64,000 bases of DNA from Microbotryum silenes-acaulis (taxonomy: Eukaryota > Basidiomycota > Microbotryomycetes > Microbotryales > Microbotryaceae), in the NCBI GenBank assembly GCA_003665825.1, contig QPFY01000009.1, forward strand, positions 620,001-684,000. The letters are read 5' to 3'. The translations under genes were made by a program, and so were the position numbers. Below the pieces are notes generated by a model that saw nothing but the letters and a program-made list of their open reading frames with translations, did no database searches and was not told the origin of the DNA. Below are positions 46,555 through 56,664 of this stretch, in pieces (position 1 is the stretch's first letter; the number at the start of each line of letters is the position of its first letter).

Positions 46555-49194
46555 ATGTATGGTCTTGCATCCACCAGTATGGATGCTGTAGCCTCAACGA
46601 GTGCTCAGCTCGGCCCGTGGCTCGAGGAGTCGCCCGTGGGCTCTCAGCTCGCGTCGACTTCAACCTCGCTTGGGGAACTCGACGCACGAGCAACGACAGA
46701 CACGAACAGTGTCGAGTCACTGCCTACCCTTTCGACCTTGCTGCTGTCGACGGCGAAGTCGCTCGTCGAGCGCACCGACGCGATCAAGTCGGAGCCGTCG
46801 CGTGGCACCGGCCCGACCGCCTCCACCTCCGCGACAAGGCTCAAACCACCGGGGGTAGTGTCACCTGTGGCGTCCTTTTCCAAGCCCACAGCATCATCAA
46901 CATCACCGCCGTTTGATGCTCTCCATCACAACCCCGTCGCGCTGCTCAGCGATCCGTCGTCGAACGAGTACCTCGCGTCGCTGCTCGCGATGCCACTGTC
47001 GACACTGCAGTCACTTCCAGCGACGCTCGCCGCACTGTCCAAGTCACTCGATACCGATCTATCGTCTCTGGCGTTCACTCGCTACTCCGCGTTTCTGCTC
47101 ACTCACTCGGCGACCCAGTCGATCTCTCAATCGTTCACCACGCTCGCGGATTCGCTCACGGCGCTGCTCGAAAGCACCTCGGAACTCGAAGCCGCCGCGG
47201 CGACGTTCGAACAACGCGTCGATGATGTCAGGAGGAAACGAGACCGTACGAGTCGTGTGCAGGAACGTATCGACGAGGTCGAGGAGCTGCTCGAGGCACC
47301 TGCCGTCGTCGAGGCCTGCGTCCGAGCAGGCTATTGGGGCGAGGCCATCGACGTCGCCGCGAGGTTATCGGAATTGCACGTACGCCTCAAGGTCTCGAAA
47401 GAGTCCAAGCGATACAAATCTACTACAGCTAAGGCTGTGCTGGTCAACGGGACCGCCCTCACTTCGACAGCGACAAGCGATGGCGATGGCGCGCTACGGC
47501 TGCTGCAAAGGGTCAGGGACGACGTCGCCATCGCACTGCTATCGCTGCGTGCCCGAGTCATTGACTCGCTCCTCCAAAGAGGACTTAAACTGCCTGGCGC
47601 CGTGCGAGGGATCGGCACACTGCGGCGGATCGGGAGCAGAGCCATGAGCGGTTCCGACCCCAAAGCTTATAGCTCGGACAGACCGCAAGAGCTCGACGAG
47701 AATGCACTGCGTGTCGTCTTCCTCGCTGCGCGGTGGCGATGCTTACGCAGTGAACTCGAGGCGGTGGAAGGACAGATGGCAGCAAGTGGGATCAAGATCG
47801 ACGATGCGGGAGGCGAGCCGCCAGAGGCTATGCCGAATCAGACGAGCGCCGAGGAGAACGAAGAACGCATGAAGTGGACCCGGCAATGGATCGACGTATG
47901 GCGAGAAGTCGTAGGCGAGACATTGGGCATGTACACCGACGTATTCCTCTCTTCGTCAGTGCTTTCGAACCAGGCCGCCTCGAACGGATCGGAATCGACA
48001 TCGAACCCGCTTAATTGCACGCTCCCCGCCGCTGCATCGTTGGCCTTGTTCGCCACGTCCTCTCTGACCTCGCTATCCGGCATCTTGGCTCGGGCTATCC
48101 CTTCCCTGACCTCAATCGCGTATCTCGCAGGACTACTGACCCAGCTCTCCTACTGCTCGCACTCGTTCGCCCGATACGGTCTCGACTTCCGGGAGCTGCA
48201 GCAACTTCGCGAGCGCATCGAGGCACGCGTCGGACGCATCGTCGTACTCGAGTGGGAAGCCGCTGGGCGGGCATGGGAGAAGGAGTGGCGAGATGGATGG
48301 GAGGGGACGGGCTCGCATGCCATATCGCTTGCTCGACGAGCTTCTCTTCTGGGCGGACGAGCACCCATGTCGGACTGGCTAGCGGTGCCCGAAGGCCTTA
48401 CCCAGGTGTTCACCACGCCGATGCCGCCTGCCTTACCCGCCGGTGTTGCGCCGTCGACGTTCCACCATCAACCGCCACACGCGGTCGCGCTCCTCCCACC
48501 TTTAGCTCGCTTCCTTAACGCACACTCGAACGCACTCAACTCACTGCGGTTCCTCCCCCCTCTGGCGCTATACCCGTCGTTGCGGGTCGCGCAAGCGCGC
48601 GAACTCGACCGAGCGACCCAAGTGCTTGCGGCCTTCACCGATGCTTGGCTCGCTTCGTCCCATGGTGCGGCTGCGTCCGGTCGCGACTCACTCGATGGCG
48701 AAGAGGACGGTGCGCACCTGTCGAATGACGAACGCAAGATCAAGGCGCTGCGCGCGGACGAGAAGCGGTTGATCGTCACCTCCATTGCCTGGTTCGGACG
48801 ATGGGTCGTGCCCTGGATCGAAGGTAGTCTCGATGTGGGCATCTATGGTGAAGTTACGTCGCAACGTATCTTGCCTAAGGAGAAACGCGTCGCCGGTGTA
48901 GTCGATGCGGTCAAGAGGACCGAGGGATTGATCGCTCGAATCGAAGGGCGGCGACCCATCCACGCCGAGCCGGAAGCGACGGTGCCCCAAGCCTCGACGA
49001 GCGAGGCTAGCCAGGTGGCCCCGGTCGATGAGATGGCGACCATGCCCGTCGAAGGAACGCCGGTCAATCCGGCCATCGTCGAACCCGTGCTGGATGAAGT
49101 TTCTGATGAGGCCCGTGGCAGCACTCGCCCCGAGGCGGCCATTCTGAATGTGCCTAATGTGGCGCCTCCCACCGAGGAATCGATCGCGGGTTAG
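46555..49194 (+). CDS. COG8: Conserved oligomeric Golgi complex subunit 8-like
   Basis: A single uninterrupted frame of 879 codons, unusual in this intron-rich window. COG subunits form a vesicle tether for retrograde traffic within the Golgi. After a Ser/Thr-rich leader (about 125 residues) the Dor1/COG8 start is visible: SNEYLASLLAMPLSTLQSLP, then LDTDLSSLAFTRYSAFLLTH, equivalent to the LAFRHYRTF segment of the animal protein, and coiled-coil helices (FEQRVDDVRRKRDRTSRVQE). Further on are LRVVFLAARWRCLRSELEAVE and WIDVWREVVGETLGMYTDVF, in the position expected for the second half. The C-terminal 120 residues are acidic and Pro/Thr/Ala-rich and probably disordered. The start could also be the Met at 46579. 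Subunit assignment rests on the N-terminal motif. Confidence 0.72.
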   Translation: MYGLASTSMDAVASTSAQLGPWLEESPVGSQLASTSTSLGELDARATTDTNSVESLPTLSTLLLSTAKSLVERTDAIKSEPSRGTGPTASTSATRLKPPGVVSPVASFSKPTASSTSPPFDALHHNPVALLSDPSSNEYLASLLAMPLSTLQSLPATLAALSKSLDTDLSSLAFTRYSAFLLTHSATQSISQSFTTLADSLTALLESTSELEAAAATFEQRVDDVRRKRDRTSRVQERIDEVEELLEAPAVVEACVRAGYWGEAIDVAARLSELHVRLKVSKESKRYKSTTAKAVLVNGTALTSTATSDGDGALRLLQRVRDDVAIALLSLRARVIDSLLQRGLKLPGAVRGIGTLRRIGSRAMSGSDPKAYSSDRPQELDENALRVVFLAARWRCLRSELEAVEGQMAASGIKIDDAGGEPPEAMPNQTSAEENEERMKWTRQWIDVWREVVGETLGMYTDVFLSSSVLSNQAASNGSESTSNPLNCTLPAAASLALFATSSLTSLSGILARAIPSLTSIAYLAGLLTQLSYCSHSFARYGLDFRELQQLRERIEARVGRIVVLEWEAAGRAWEKEWRDGWEGTGSHAISLARRASLLGGRAPMSDWLAVPEGLTQVFTTPMPPALPAGVAPSTFHHQPPHAVALLPPLARFLNAHSNALNSLRFLPPLALYPSLRVAQARELDRATQVLAAFTDAWLASSHGAAASGRDSLDGEEDGAHLSNDERKIKALRADEKRLIVTSIAWFGRWVVPWIEGSLDVGIYGEVTSQRILPKEKRVAGVVDAVKRTEGLIARIEGRRPIHAEPEATVPQASTSEASQVAPVDEMATMPVEGTPVNPAIVEPVLDEVSDEARGSTRPEAAILNVPNVAPPTEESIAG

Positions 49195-49495
49195 AACCAG
49201 TTGTCATGAGGGAGCTGTACACGAATTTAGAGCCCTTGCAATGCAGTATATGATGTCGAATGCATATGACCTCAGTCGCACTACAAGCGGATGGATCATT
49301 ACCGAGCAGTGAAGAAATAATGGGCGTGAATAACGCCGATCAATTCGGCCCCTCAGGCGAGCGCGCTGAATGTGCAATGACGGTTTACCGAAACTTGCAG
49401 CCGACTCTGTCGCGCTCCTCCTCACCGGCCTCACCCTCACTCTCGCACGTTCACGTTCATCTTCCCTCGTCCTCGTCTCGATCGTCCAAGCCGCG

Positions 49496-51614
49496 ATGGG
49501 TATCTACATCCGCAACCCTACCGCTTTGCTCAAGTACAAATACAGCTCGACCGACAAGTCGTTGACATCGGTCAGTCCAGTCGCCTTGCCAACGCCGCTG
49601 GAGCCACGGCGCGCTCCCCACTTGACGACTTGACGTGGGGACCGCGCAATGAGTCGCTGTATGCCGCCCACAAGCTGACTCTCGAGCGCAATCTCTCTGC
49701 AGAAATACGTGCTCAACCCGTACTGGTCATGGCTCGTCACGTTGTTCCCCGAGAGCATGGCTCCCAATGCCATCACACTGCTCGTACGCACTTTCGCAGC
49801 CTTCCCTCCTGTCGCATTCCCTCAACGGCTCGGCTGACCTTGACTGTGGTTGATGTACAAAGGGTCTGGGACTAGTCTTTGCCAACTTCCTTTCGTTGGT
49901 CTACTTCAATCCGACGCTCTCCTGCGGCGCCAAGCCCCTGCACGTCTCGCTCGGCGGTGCATGGGACCCTCTGCTCGCTCCGGCCAAACCCACCGAGCAA
50001 CACCACTTCCGAGGGTGGGCAAGCTGGCTCGGGCTCGGCGGATCGGTCGTGGACAAGGCCGATGAGCTGGCCGGCAACTGCGCACCGAGATGGCTCTACT
50101 GGACTTTTGCCGCGGGCTTGTTCATGTACCAGAGCTTGGATGCGATCGACGGCAAGCAGGCTCGGAGGACCGGCACCAGTGGCCCGCTCGGAGAGGTACG
50201 TTTCATCTTGGCGCTGATGTTGTAGGGTACTTCTCTCAAAATGAAGCTGATTTTGTTAGTTTCATCTGTTTCCAGCTCTTCGATCATGGCTGTGATGGTG
50301 AGCAGGAATGTGAATGTGTAGCCTGGTGGAAATCTGCGCAGAAACTAACCCTAGGCTGTAAAATCCGCACATGCTGGTGCCTTCATCAGCGATCAACACA
50401 ACAGTAAGTCACATCTGAAAACCATACCTTCAGGCTCCATAACTGACCCGTGTGCTCATACCGTGACAGCTCGGCGTAATTCTTACCGCCTCGGCACTCA
50501 ACCTTGGACTCGACTGGTGGACCGTGGCCGCGCTGCTCGCGACCTCGGCCAATTTCTACTTGACAACTTGGGAAGAGTTCCACACGGGCAATCTCTTCTT
50601 GTCCGCCTTCTCCGGACCTGTCGAGGGCATTCTCCTCGTCGTGGGCGTGTTCATCGCAACTGGATTCGTTGGTGAGCCGCCCGGGGTCGAACCGAGATGT
50701 CCTACTTTCCGCTCATCGATAGTCCCTGCATTCCTCTCGCAGGCCCCAGCTACTGGGACCAAGGAATCTTGACCGTCACTGGGCTCAAGTCGAGCGCAAT
50801 CATCAAGGCGATCCCCTTCAAGCTCAAGGATCTGCCCATGAACGACTGCTTTGTGAGTTGGATAAGCGATCAAGTGCTGTGAGTATCCAAGCAATTGACT
50901 CGATGCTGCGTATCTATCAGATCGTTTTCTCTCTTGTCGGACTCATTTTCAACATCGCGTCGGCCGCTCGCAACGTTTACGCATCGTTGCCCAAGAAAGG
51001 GCGAACGCCGGCGTCCATGCTCAAGCCCTTGTCGCGCCTCAGTCCCTACATCATCCACACCTCGGTCATGATCTTCTGGTTGACGGGCAGGAAGGCGGAT
51101 ATTCTGCATTCGACGCTCTTGGTCCCCTTCATGTTCCTTTGGGGCATTTCGTTTGCGCACCATGTGCAACTGCTCATCCTGTCGCATTTGACCGCGTCGG
51201 CATTTCCGGCGACGTGGAAGCACCCGCTCATTTTCATCGCACTCGTGGGTGCCGTGGATGCCAACGCTTCGTGGTTGACGAATGGACGATATACGACCCA
51301 TTTGCAGACGACGCACGAGAGGACAAAGTGGACCGTACTCGGCGGTCTCGTGCTCGCGATCATGGTCTATGCGCACTTTGTATGGGAAGTCATTGGTGAC
51401 ATTTGCGCCTTTTACGACATGAAGTGAGCACGCTATACTTTCGGTGGTGCGGTGAAAGATGTTCGTCACTGATGTCGGTTCGTGTTGCTTTACTTTCCCC
51501 AGTTGCCTGACGATCAAGAAGAAGGAAAAGATCAAGGCGGTGGAGAATGGCAAGACGGTGATGAAGGACAAGCCCAGTCTGGCCGAGATTGCCAAGCAGA
51601 AGCAAAAGAAGTAG
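49496..51614 (+). CDS. Choline/ethanolamine phosphotransferase (CDP-alcohol)
   Basis: Nine exons: 49496-49570, 49703-49783, 49863-50195, 50276-50297, 50390-50403, 50470-50671, 50743-50852, 50921-51423 and 51503-51614 (483 residues). Catalyses the last Kennedy-pathway step: CDP-choline or CDP-ethanolamine plus diacylglycerol to PC or PE, in the ER membrane. Seen: [22 protein letters not shown] as in yeast Ept1/Cpt1, then the CDP-alcohol phosphotransferase signature DGKQAR ... GPLGE ... FDHGCD with its three Asp residues, split over exons 3 and 4. About eight TM segments follow, and a Lys-rich end (AKQKQKK) that could act as ER retrieval. A soluble insertion of about 35 residues lies before the signature. 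Exon 5 is only 14 nt. Choline or ethanolamine preference cannot be read from sequence. Confidence 0.9.
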
Positions 51615-52000
51615 GCGATGCCCGGGAAGGAGTTGGGTGGGGGTGAAGAGCAGCCAGGCTTAGTTGGTCTTCAGCGAGGGAGGACGGGTGGGAAGCCGAA
51701 AGTCGATTTATTTCGACTCGTGACTTGAGTGTAGGGCGAGTCTCGAGACTCGTTTAGTATGAATTATTGTCACTGTAATACGCACTATACGATTCAACTC
51801 TTTTTTGACGGATCTCCGCTGGCCTTGCTCGGAAACGGGACCACAACGAATGCAGTGGCTGGGAATTGCTGCCTTGCGGGGTCCGAGCGCAATTTGACGT
51901 GCGCGAGCGATCACCCTCACCTGGCTGGGCAGCCCCGGGCCCTGGCTCGGCTCTAGCTCAGCTCACCTCGATTCGACCTGGAACGAAGGACCGACCGAAC

Positions 52001-53489
52001 ATGGGCAAGAAGAGCAAAAAGAACAAGAAGTGAGTCTAGGCGACGAGTTCGTTCCACCCTCCAAGCTGCGTGATGGCTGACCAAGGTGTTTGTATCCGTT
52101 GCAGGTCGACGGCGCAGTCGTGGTGTCAGTCGCACGCTTGACCGCACTCACCTACCACACCGTGTTGCGTGCCACACTGACCCAGCCCTTGTCACATGCA
52201 ACAGGCTGGTACTGTGATCGTACTTTTGAAGATGACAAGGTCCTGCTGTTACATCAAAAGTCCAAGCATTTCCGGTGCGTTCATCCCATCCCGTCCCATC
52301 TTGCGCTCCTCCTGAGCACAATTACTGACGTTGAAGAGGGGTATGGTGATACGCAGATGCCCGCACTGTCCTCGTCGATTGAACACGGCCGGTGGATTGA
52401 CGGTTCATATCGACCAGGTGCACAAGCTTGGTCAGCCCGACAAGTACGTGCCTCGATCTTCTCCCTTCCCCTCCCCCCATCTCCACGATCCCTTTGCCAT
52501 GTGGCGCTGCGGTCCAGAACAGATTCTTTCTTCTACTTGGAGCAATGTGTGCTGTGATGCGGCAGGCCATACAATCGATCTGACTGGCCTCGGCGCTCAC
52601 GCTCTGCAGGATCGAGAATGCGCTTCCGGGTCGCGACACCTTCGAGGTCGAAATCTACGGTATGGAAGGTATCCCCGCCGCCGATCTCGCAGAGTGGAAG
52701 AAAAAGCAAGAAGAGGAACTGGGTGTCACGGCCGAGCAACAACGGTCAAAGAAGCCCAAATACGACCATCGACCCTTGTCCGCAAGCGAGATCCGAGCAC
52801 AACTCGCCCAGCACAAGGCCCTCATGTCCGGTCAACCGTTGCCTCCCATGCCGGGGCAGTACATGGGGCCACCTCCTCAAATGCAAATGCAACCGCATGG
52901 GCAACAGATGATGCCGCAGGGCTTCTTCAATGGCCCCTCGTACGGAGCGCCGCCGCCTCAGCACCATCCGCCCCACAACTACTCGGGCGGCCCACCCCCG
53001 AACTTCTCTGCGCCCCCACCCGGCTTCATTCCACCCCCGCCAGGAATGCCATTACCACCTCCAGGATTCCCCGGCTTTCCACCTGGACTCCCCGCACCGC
53101 CACCTGGCTTTGTCGCCCCTCCTTCCGGGTTCCTCCCCCCACCCGGCTTCTCCGCTCCCCCCTTCTTGCCTCCCCCACCTAGCATGCCCTTACCCCCAGG
53201 CATGCCGATGCCGCCACCTTTCAACCCTGCCCTCGCGGCGGTCCCCATCCCGAAACCCAAAGAAAGATTGCCGTCGTCGGCCGTCGAGCTCAAGCCAGGG
53301 ACACTGCTCGTCTATGGCGACAACGACGTCTCGATCGAGGAGAAGCGCGCGCGTCTGGCGCAGTACCGCGTCGAGATCCCAAAGAACGCGCCAGAGCAGG
53401 AGGTGGGAGGTATCACCGCCGCGGTCAATGAAGCGAGTAGGAATACGGGCGAGACGAGGCCGAGGGAAAGGGCTGCGGATCTGATGTAG
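52001..53489 (+). CDS. BuGZ/ZNF207-like zinc finger protein
   Basis: Five exons: 52001-52029, 52105-52124, 52205-52274, 52357-52443 and 52610-53489 (361 residues). The N-terminus (MGKKSKKNKKSTAQSWCWYC) and two C2H2 fingers (CWYCDRTFEDDKVLLLHQKSKHF; then CPHCPRRLNTAGGLTVHIDQVH) match ZNF207/BuGZ. They are followed by the conserved GRDTFEVEIYGMEGIPAAD. A long Pro/Gly/Met/Phe-rich low-complexity region comes next, of the type that lets BuGZ phase-separate on microtubules. Near residue 310 LLVYGDNDVSIEEKRARLAQY resembles the GLEBS motif that binds Bub3. In animals the protein loads Bub3 on kinetochores and also acts in splicing. Exons 1-4 are tiny; exon 2 has 20 nt. Confidence 0.87.
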
Positions 53490-53689
53490 CTTGGTCAAAA
53501 CTTTGATTGGAATGGGCAGCTCTCTGGCGCGAGACGATTTTCTGAGAGAGCGAAAGAACGAGGGGTATACTGGGATTGCAAGTCCTTCCTATTGTACCAA
53601 ACGACAGATGATGCGATAAAGTACGAAAACTGCAGAGTGAATGAGTGACGAAGGAAAACTTAAACGAAACCAACTACTACAGCTACTCC

Positions 53690-54574
53690 TCAGCCCTTCC
53701 ACGATCTCGCTCCTAGTCTACGGCCGTAACGATTCTCCGCGCCTCCTTGCTCGATAGGCACGACGACGAGATCCCCTTCTATATCCGTCGTCACAACCGC
53801 GTCTAAAACCGAGTCTTGACCGCCATCTGAAGTCCGGATGGCCCCTAAGACGGGGTGAAGAGGAGCTGAGGAAGGTCGGTCGGGCCATATGTCGTGCCCT
53901 AGTTCGGTGAAGACGATTGCGGTAAGAATCAAAATCGAGATGAGGAAGAAGGTTCCGAGGACGAGCTTCATGATATGATCGATACGATCCTGCTTGGTTT
54001 ATGTTGTGGCAAACGAAGTGGGTTTCAGTGAGGCTTTCACGAAAATTGGAGAATGGGGAGGGATGATCGAGAACGGACCTTGGAGGTGGGCTTTGACCAG
54101 TCGAGTGGGAGTTCCAGCAGAGTTCGATCCAACGTGTAGGCCGACTACGAACCGCGACGCGAACTCAGCCCGTTCAGTAACGCGTCCTTACTAAACCCTT
54201 AAGGAGCTAAGACCCCCGGAAAAACTCACATTTGGCTTTGCTGACGGCGTAGCAACCTGTCCGGGCGCCACGTCTCGAGACGACCGTGGCAGACCCCTAC
54301 CGTTGTCGCGAGAGCGTTGACGCGTACGTGTTCTACTCGGCATGATGGGGCTGCGGGCCTCATCCGGTTCCGTGCGGCAACCATTCGTCACTGGATCGCC
54401 TCGACTCGTCGTAGTAGCTGCCGTTGTCGCCGGAATAGGCCGAATTATCGTGTCACCGATGGCTTTCTCCGCGATCGCCCCCGATGCCAGTGATGGCTCA
54501 TCCTCCCCGCTGCCGCTTGCAAGACGACCGTACCGCGCTTGATGAGGTGGTGAACTCATACTAGCATCGATCAA
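53690..54574 (-). CDS. Small single-TM protein, unknown function
   Basis: Two exons: 54230-54574 and 53690-53989 (214 residues). The first 115 residues are Ser/Arg/Pro/Thr-rich and probably disordered. One TM segment follows (MKLVLGTFFLISILILTAIVF) and then an acidic, Gly-rich luminal or cytosolic domain of about 75 residues. The ATG just before the TM segment (53969-53971) could be an alternative start, giving a 93-residue protein with a signal-anchor. A Met five codons after the first ATG is also possible. No family was recognised. Confidence 0.5.
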
Positions 54575-54910
54575 CGTCGTCGTCCAACGAAGAGTGAAGT
54601 AGGGCGTCTATGGCAGCCCGAGGAGGTACGTGGAAGATGAGGACGTTGCCAAGGCAAGCGAAAGGGGCGCAGGGTCCTTTGTCTCGCGGCCAAGTCGCGC
54701 GACACCCCACATAAAATATCAAAGACAGGAGGCCCGTGCTCGAATGACGACCCAACTAGTGAGGAAATAAAGCCGGATATAATTTCCCCCACGTTGAATC
54801 CATCTCACCCGGTTGAGTTGTAACGACTCGCTCTCAAATGATTGACCGTCAGAGCTCCTACAGTCACTGTCACGCAATAGATTGGCCTCGCGATGCGAAA
54901 TAAACTGCGA

Positions 54911-56386
54911 TTACAATTCGACGCCCGCCTCTTCCCTTTGCTTGACAATCTCGTACAACCGTCTCCTGTTCACCTCGTTCGTCGCAGACTTAGCACCTTC
55001 CTCGAACAAAGCCCTCAATAACGCTTTGCCGACCTTCTCCTTCCTCTCTTCCTCCGAGACCTTGTCTTCACCAGCTTCTTGGGCGTGGGAGAAGATGCCG
55101 GGGAACGTCGGTTTCTCGATCGAGGATTCGACCTTTCTTCGTTTCGATGGTGGTGCAGGAGGTGCAGGAAGGGCATCTTCGAGTAGGGGTGTGGTGACGT
55201 TGGAAGTGACGCGTTGAAACAAGGTCTTGGAAGGGGCGAGGGCGAGGGTCGTGAGGAAGGGTTGGAGGAGCGGGATCACGGGGACGACGGGGGAGGGGGA
55301 GTCGATCGGAGGGCAGATTCGTTCGATTTCGGCGAGGTAGATATCGGCCAAGTGGTAGGCTAGTGATGGGGGGATTCGAGCATCTGTCACACTGGTAGAA
55401 TGAAGTGCGAGAGCACATCAGCAACTACTCGCATTAGGGCGCGGCCGTTCGGATGGGGGACTGACTGTAGTGGACCTCCAGGGCCGGTGAGGAGTTGGTT
55501 ATACTCTTCGATCGCCCGCGGATCCCAATCCTCTCGTTCGAGAAGTGCGAAAGCGGCGTAAACAAATCTTCGGATGAGGAGGTAGAACTTGTCGAGCCTG
55601 CATGAGGTGCGGGAGAGATTGTCCATCATGGAGTGAGCTGCCAATTCTTCGCAAGCAATCTGGCCCGCCCTCGTCGGCCTTTGGTCTAGAGATCGCGACT
55701 CACCTCAGACGATCCAACCCTGACCATTCCCTGACCACGGCTTCCCAAAACCCTCGAAGGTAGGCCAACGCCGCTCTGAAGCGTTCGACCCTTCCAGCAT
55801 CCTTGTCTTTCGGCCGAACGTCGAGGGTCAACTTGGCGAGGTCTTGCGCTAAGGCTTGTTGCACCAATGGTTTATCCGACATCCAAAAGCCTGGAACGTA
55901 AACGTGCAATCGAGATTAGTGGTTTGGATTCACTCCCCCTCGGCGTTCACGGTGATGTTGACCACTTCTCAACGTACAGAAATAGATCCCCTTCCACAAT
56001 TTGGCCATCTCGATATCCCTCAGCCTCTTATCAATGACCGTCTTGGTATCCCATTGCAAATCCCCGACGATCAAGGGTGGTTCGTCCTCCCCGTCGGCGT
56101 GGCTCGTTCGCTTGTGGCCGGCACTGAGGAATTTGGCCAATGACGCAACGGCTTTGTCTCGAATATGTTTCTCGCCTAGTAGAATAAGGATGCATCAAGT
56201 CAGTTTGGGTTCCGAGAGATGCAGAAGGAAGCAAGGAGCGCCGTAAAGGACGAGAATGAGCAACTGACTGCTCGCGAGGAATTTGCCGAGCGGTGGAGCC
56301 GATGCAGAAGGTTTCAAAGCCGCTTTCCCTTTGCTCGACTTGGACGTTTTGGTAGAGGACCGTTTGGTCGTCGTAGTGCTCGACAT
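54911..56386 (-). CDS. RRP1: Ribosomal RNA processing protein Rrp1
   Basis: Five exons: 56269-56386, 55978-56175, 55704-55890, 55466-55597 and 54911-55391 (371 residues). A nucleolar protein needed for 27S pre-rRNA processing to the large subunit. Seen: a Ser/Thr/Lys-rich start, [37 protein letters not shown] across the exon 2/3 junction, then [27 protein letters not shown] across exons 3/4. That last stretch is the hallmark of the Nop52/Rrp1 family. The C-terminal third carries a bipartite Lys/Arg cluster (PPSKRRKVE), a likely nuclear signal, and a charged helical end. The start Met is the second of two in frame (another lies 11 codons upstream) and was chosen for the family-like N-terminus. 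Confidence 0.87.
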
Positions 56387-56664
56387 GGTGCGGTCTGGGG
56401 AGGGTTTGGAGAGGTTCAAGGGGACGGCGACGAGGCGCGCGAGCGGTGAGGCAGCGATCTTGCGAAGCCCGTTGGCGCTCCGTTGGCACGCCGATCATTC
56501 AAGTGGTCCGAGCTCAAATCCGCATATGGTCAGCTCTCTCACTCGAGACATGTTTCGTGCTTGTACATGGACAAATGATAGGTCAATGACAGACGGAATT
56601 GTCAATTTTTTGTATTGAACATCAGGAAGGAGAGAATTGATGCTCCATCTATGTGCACGCGTCC

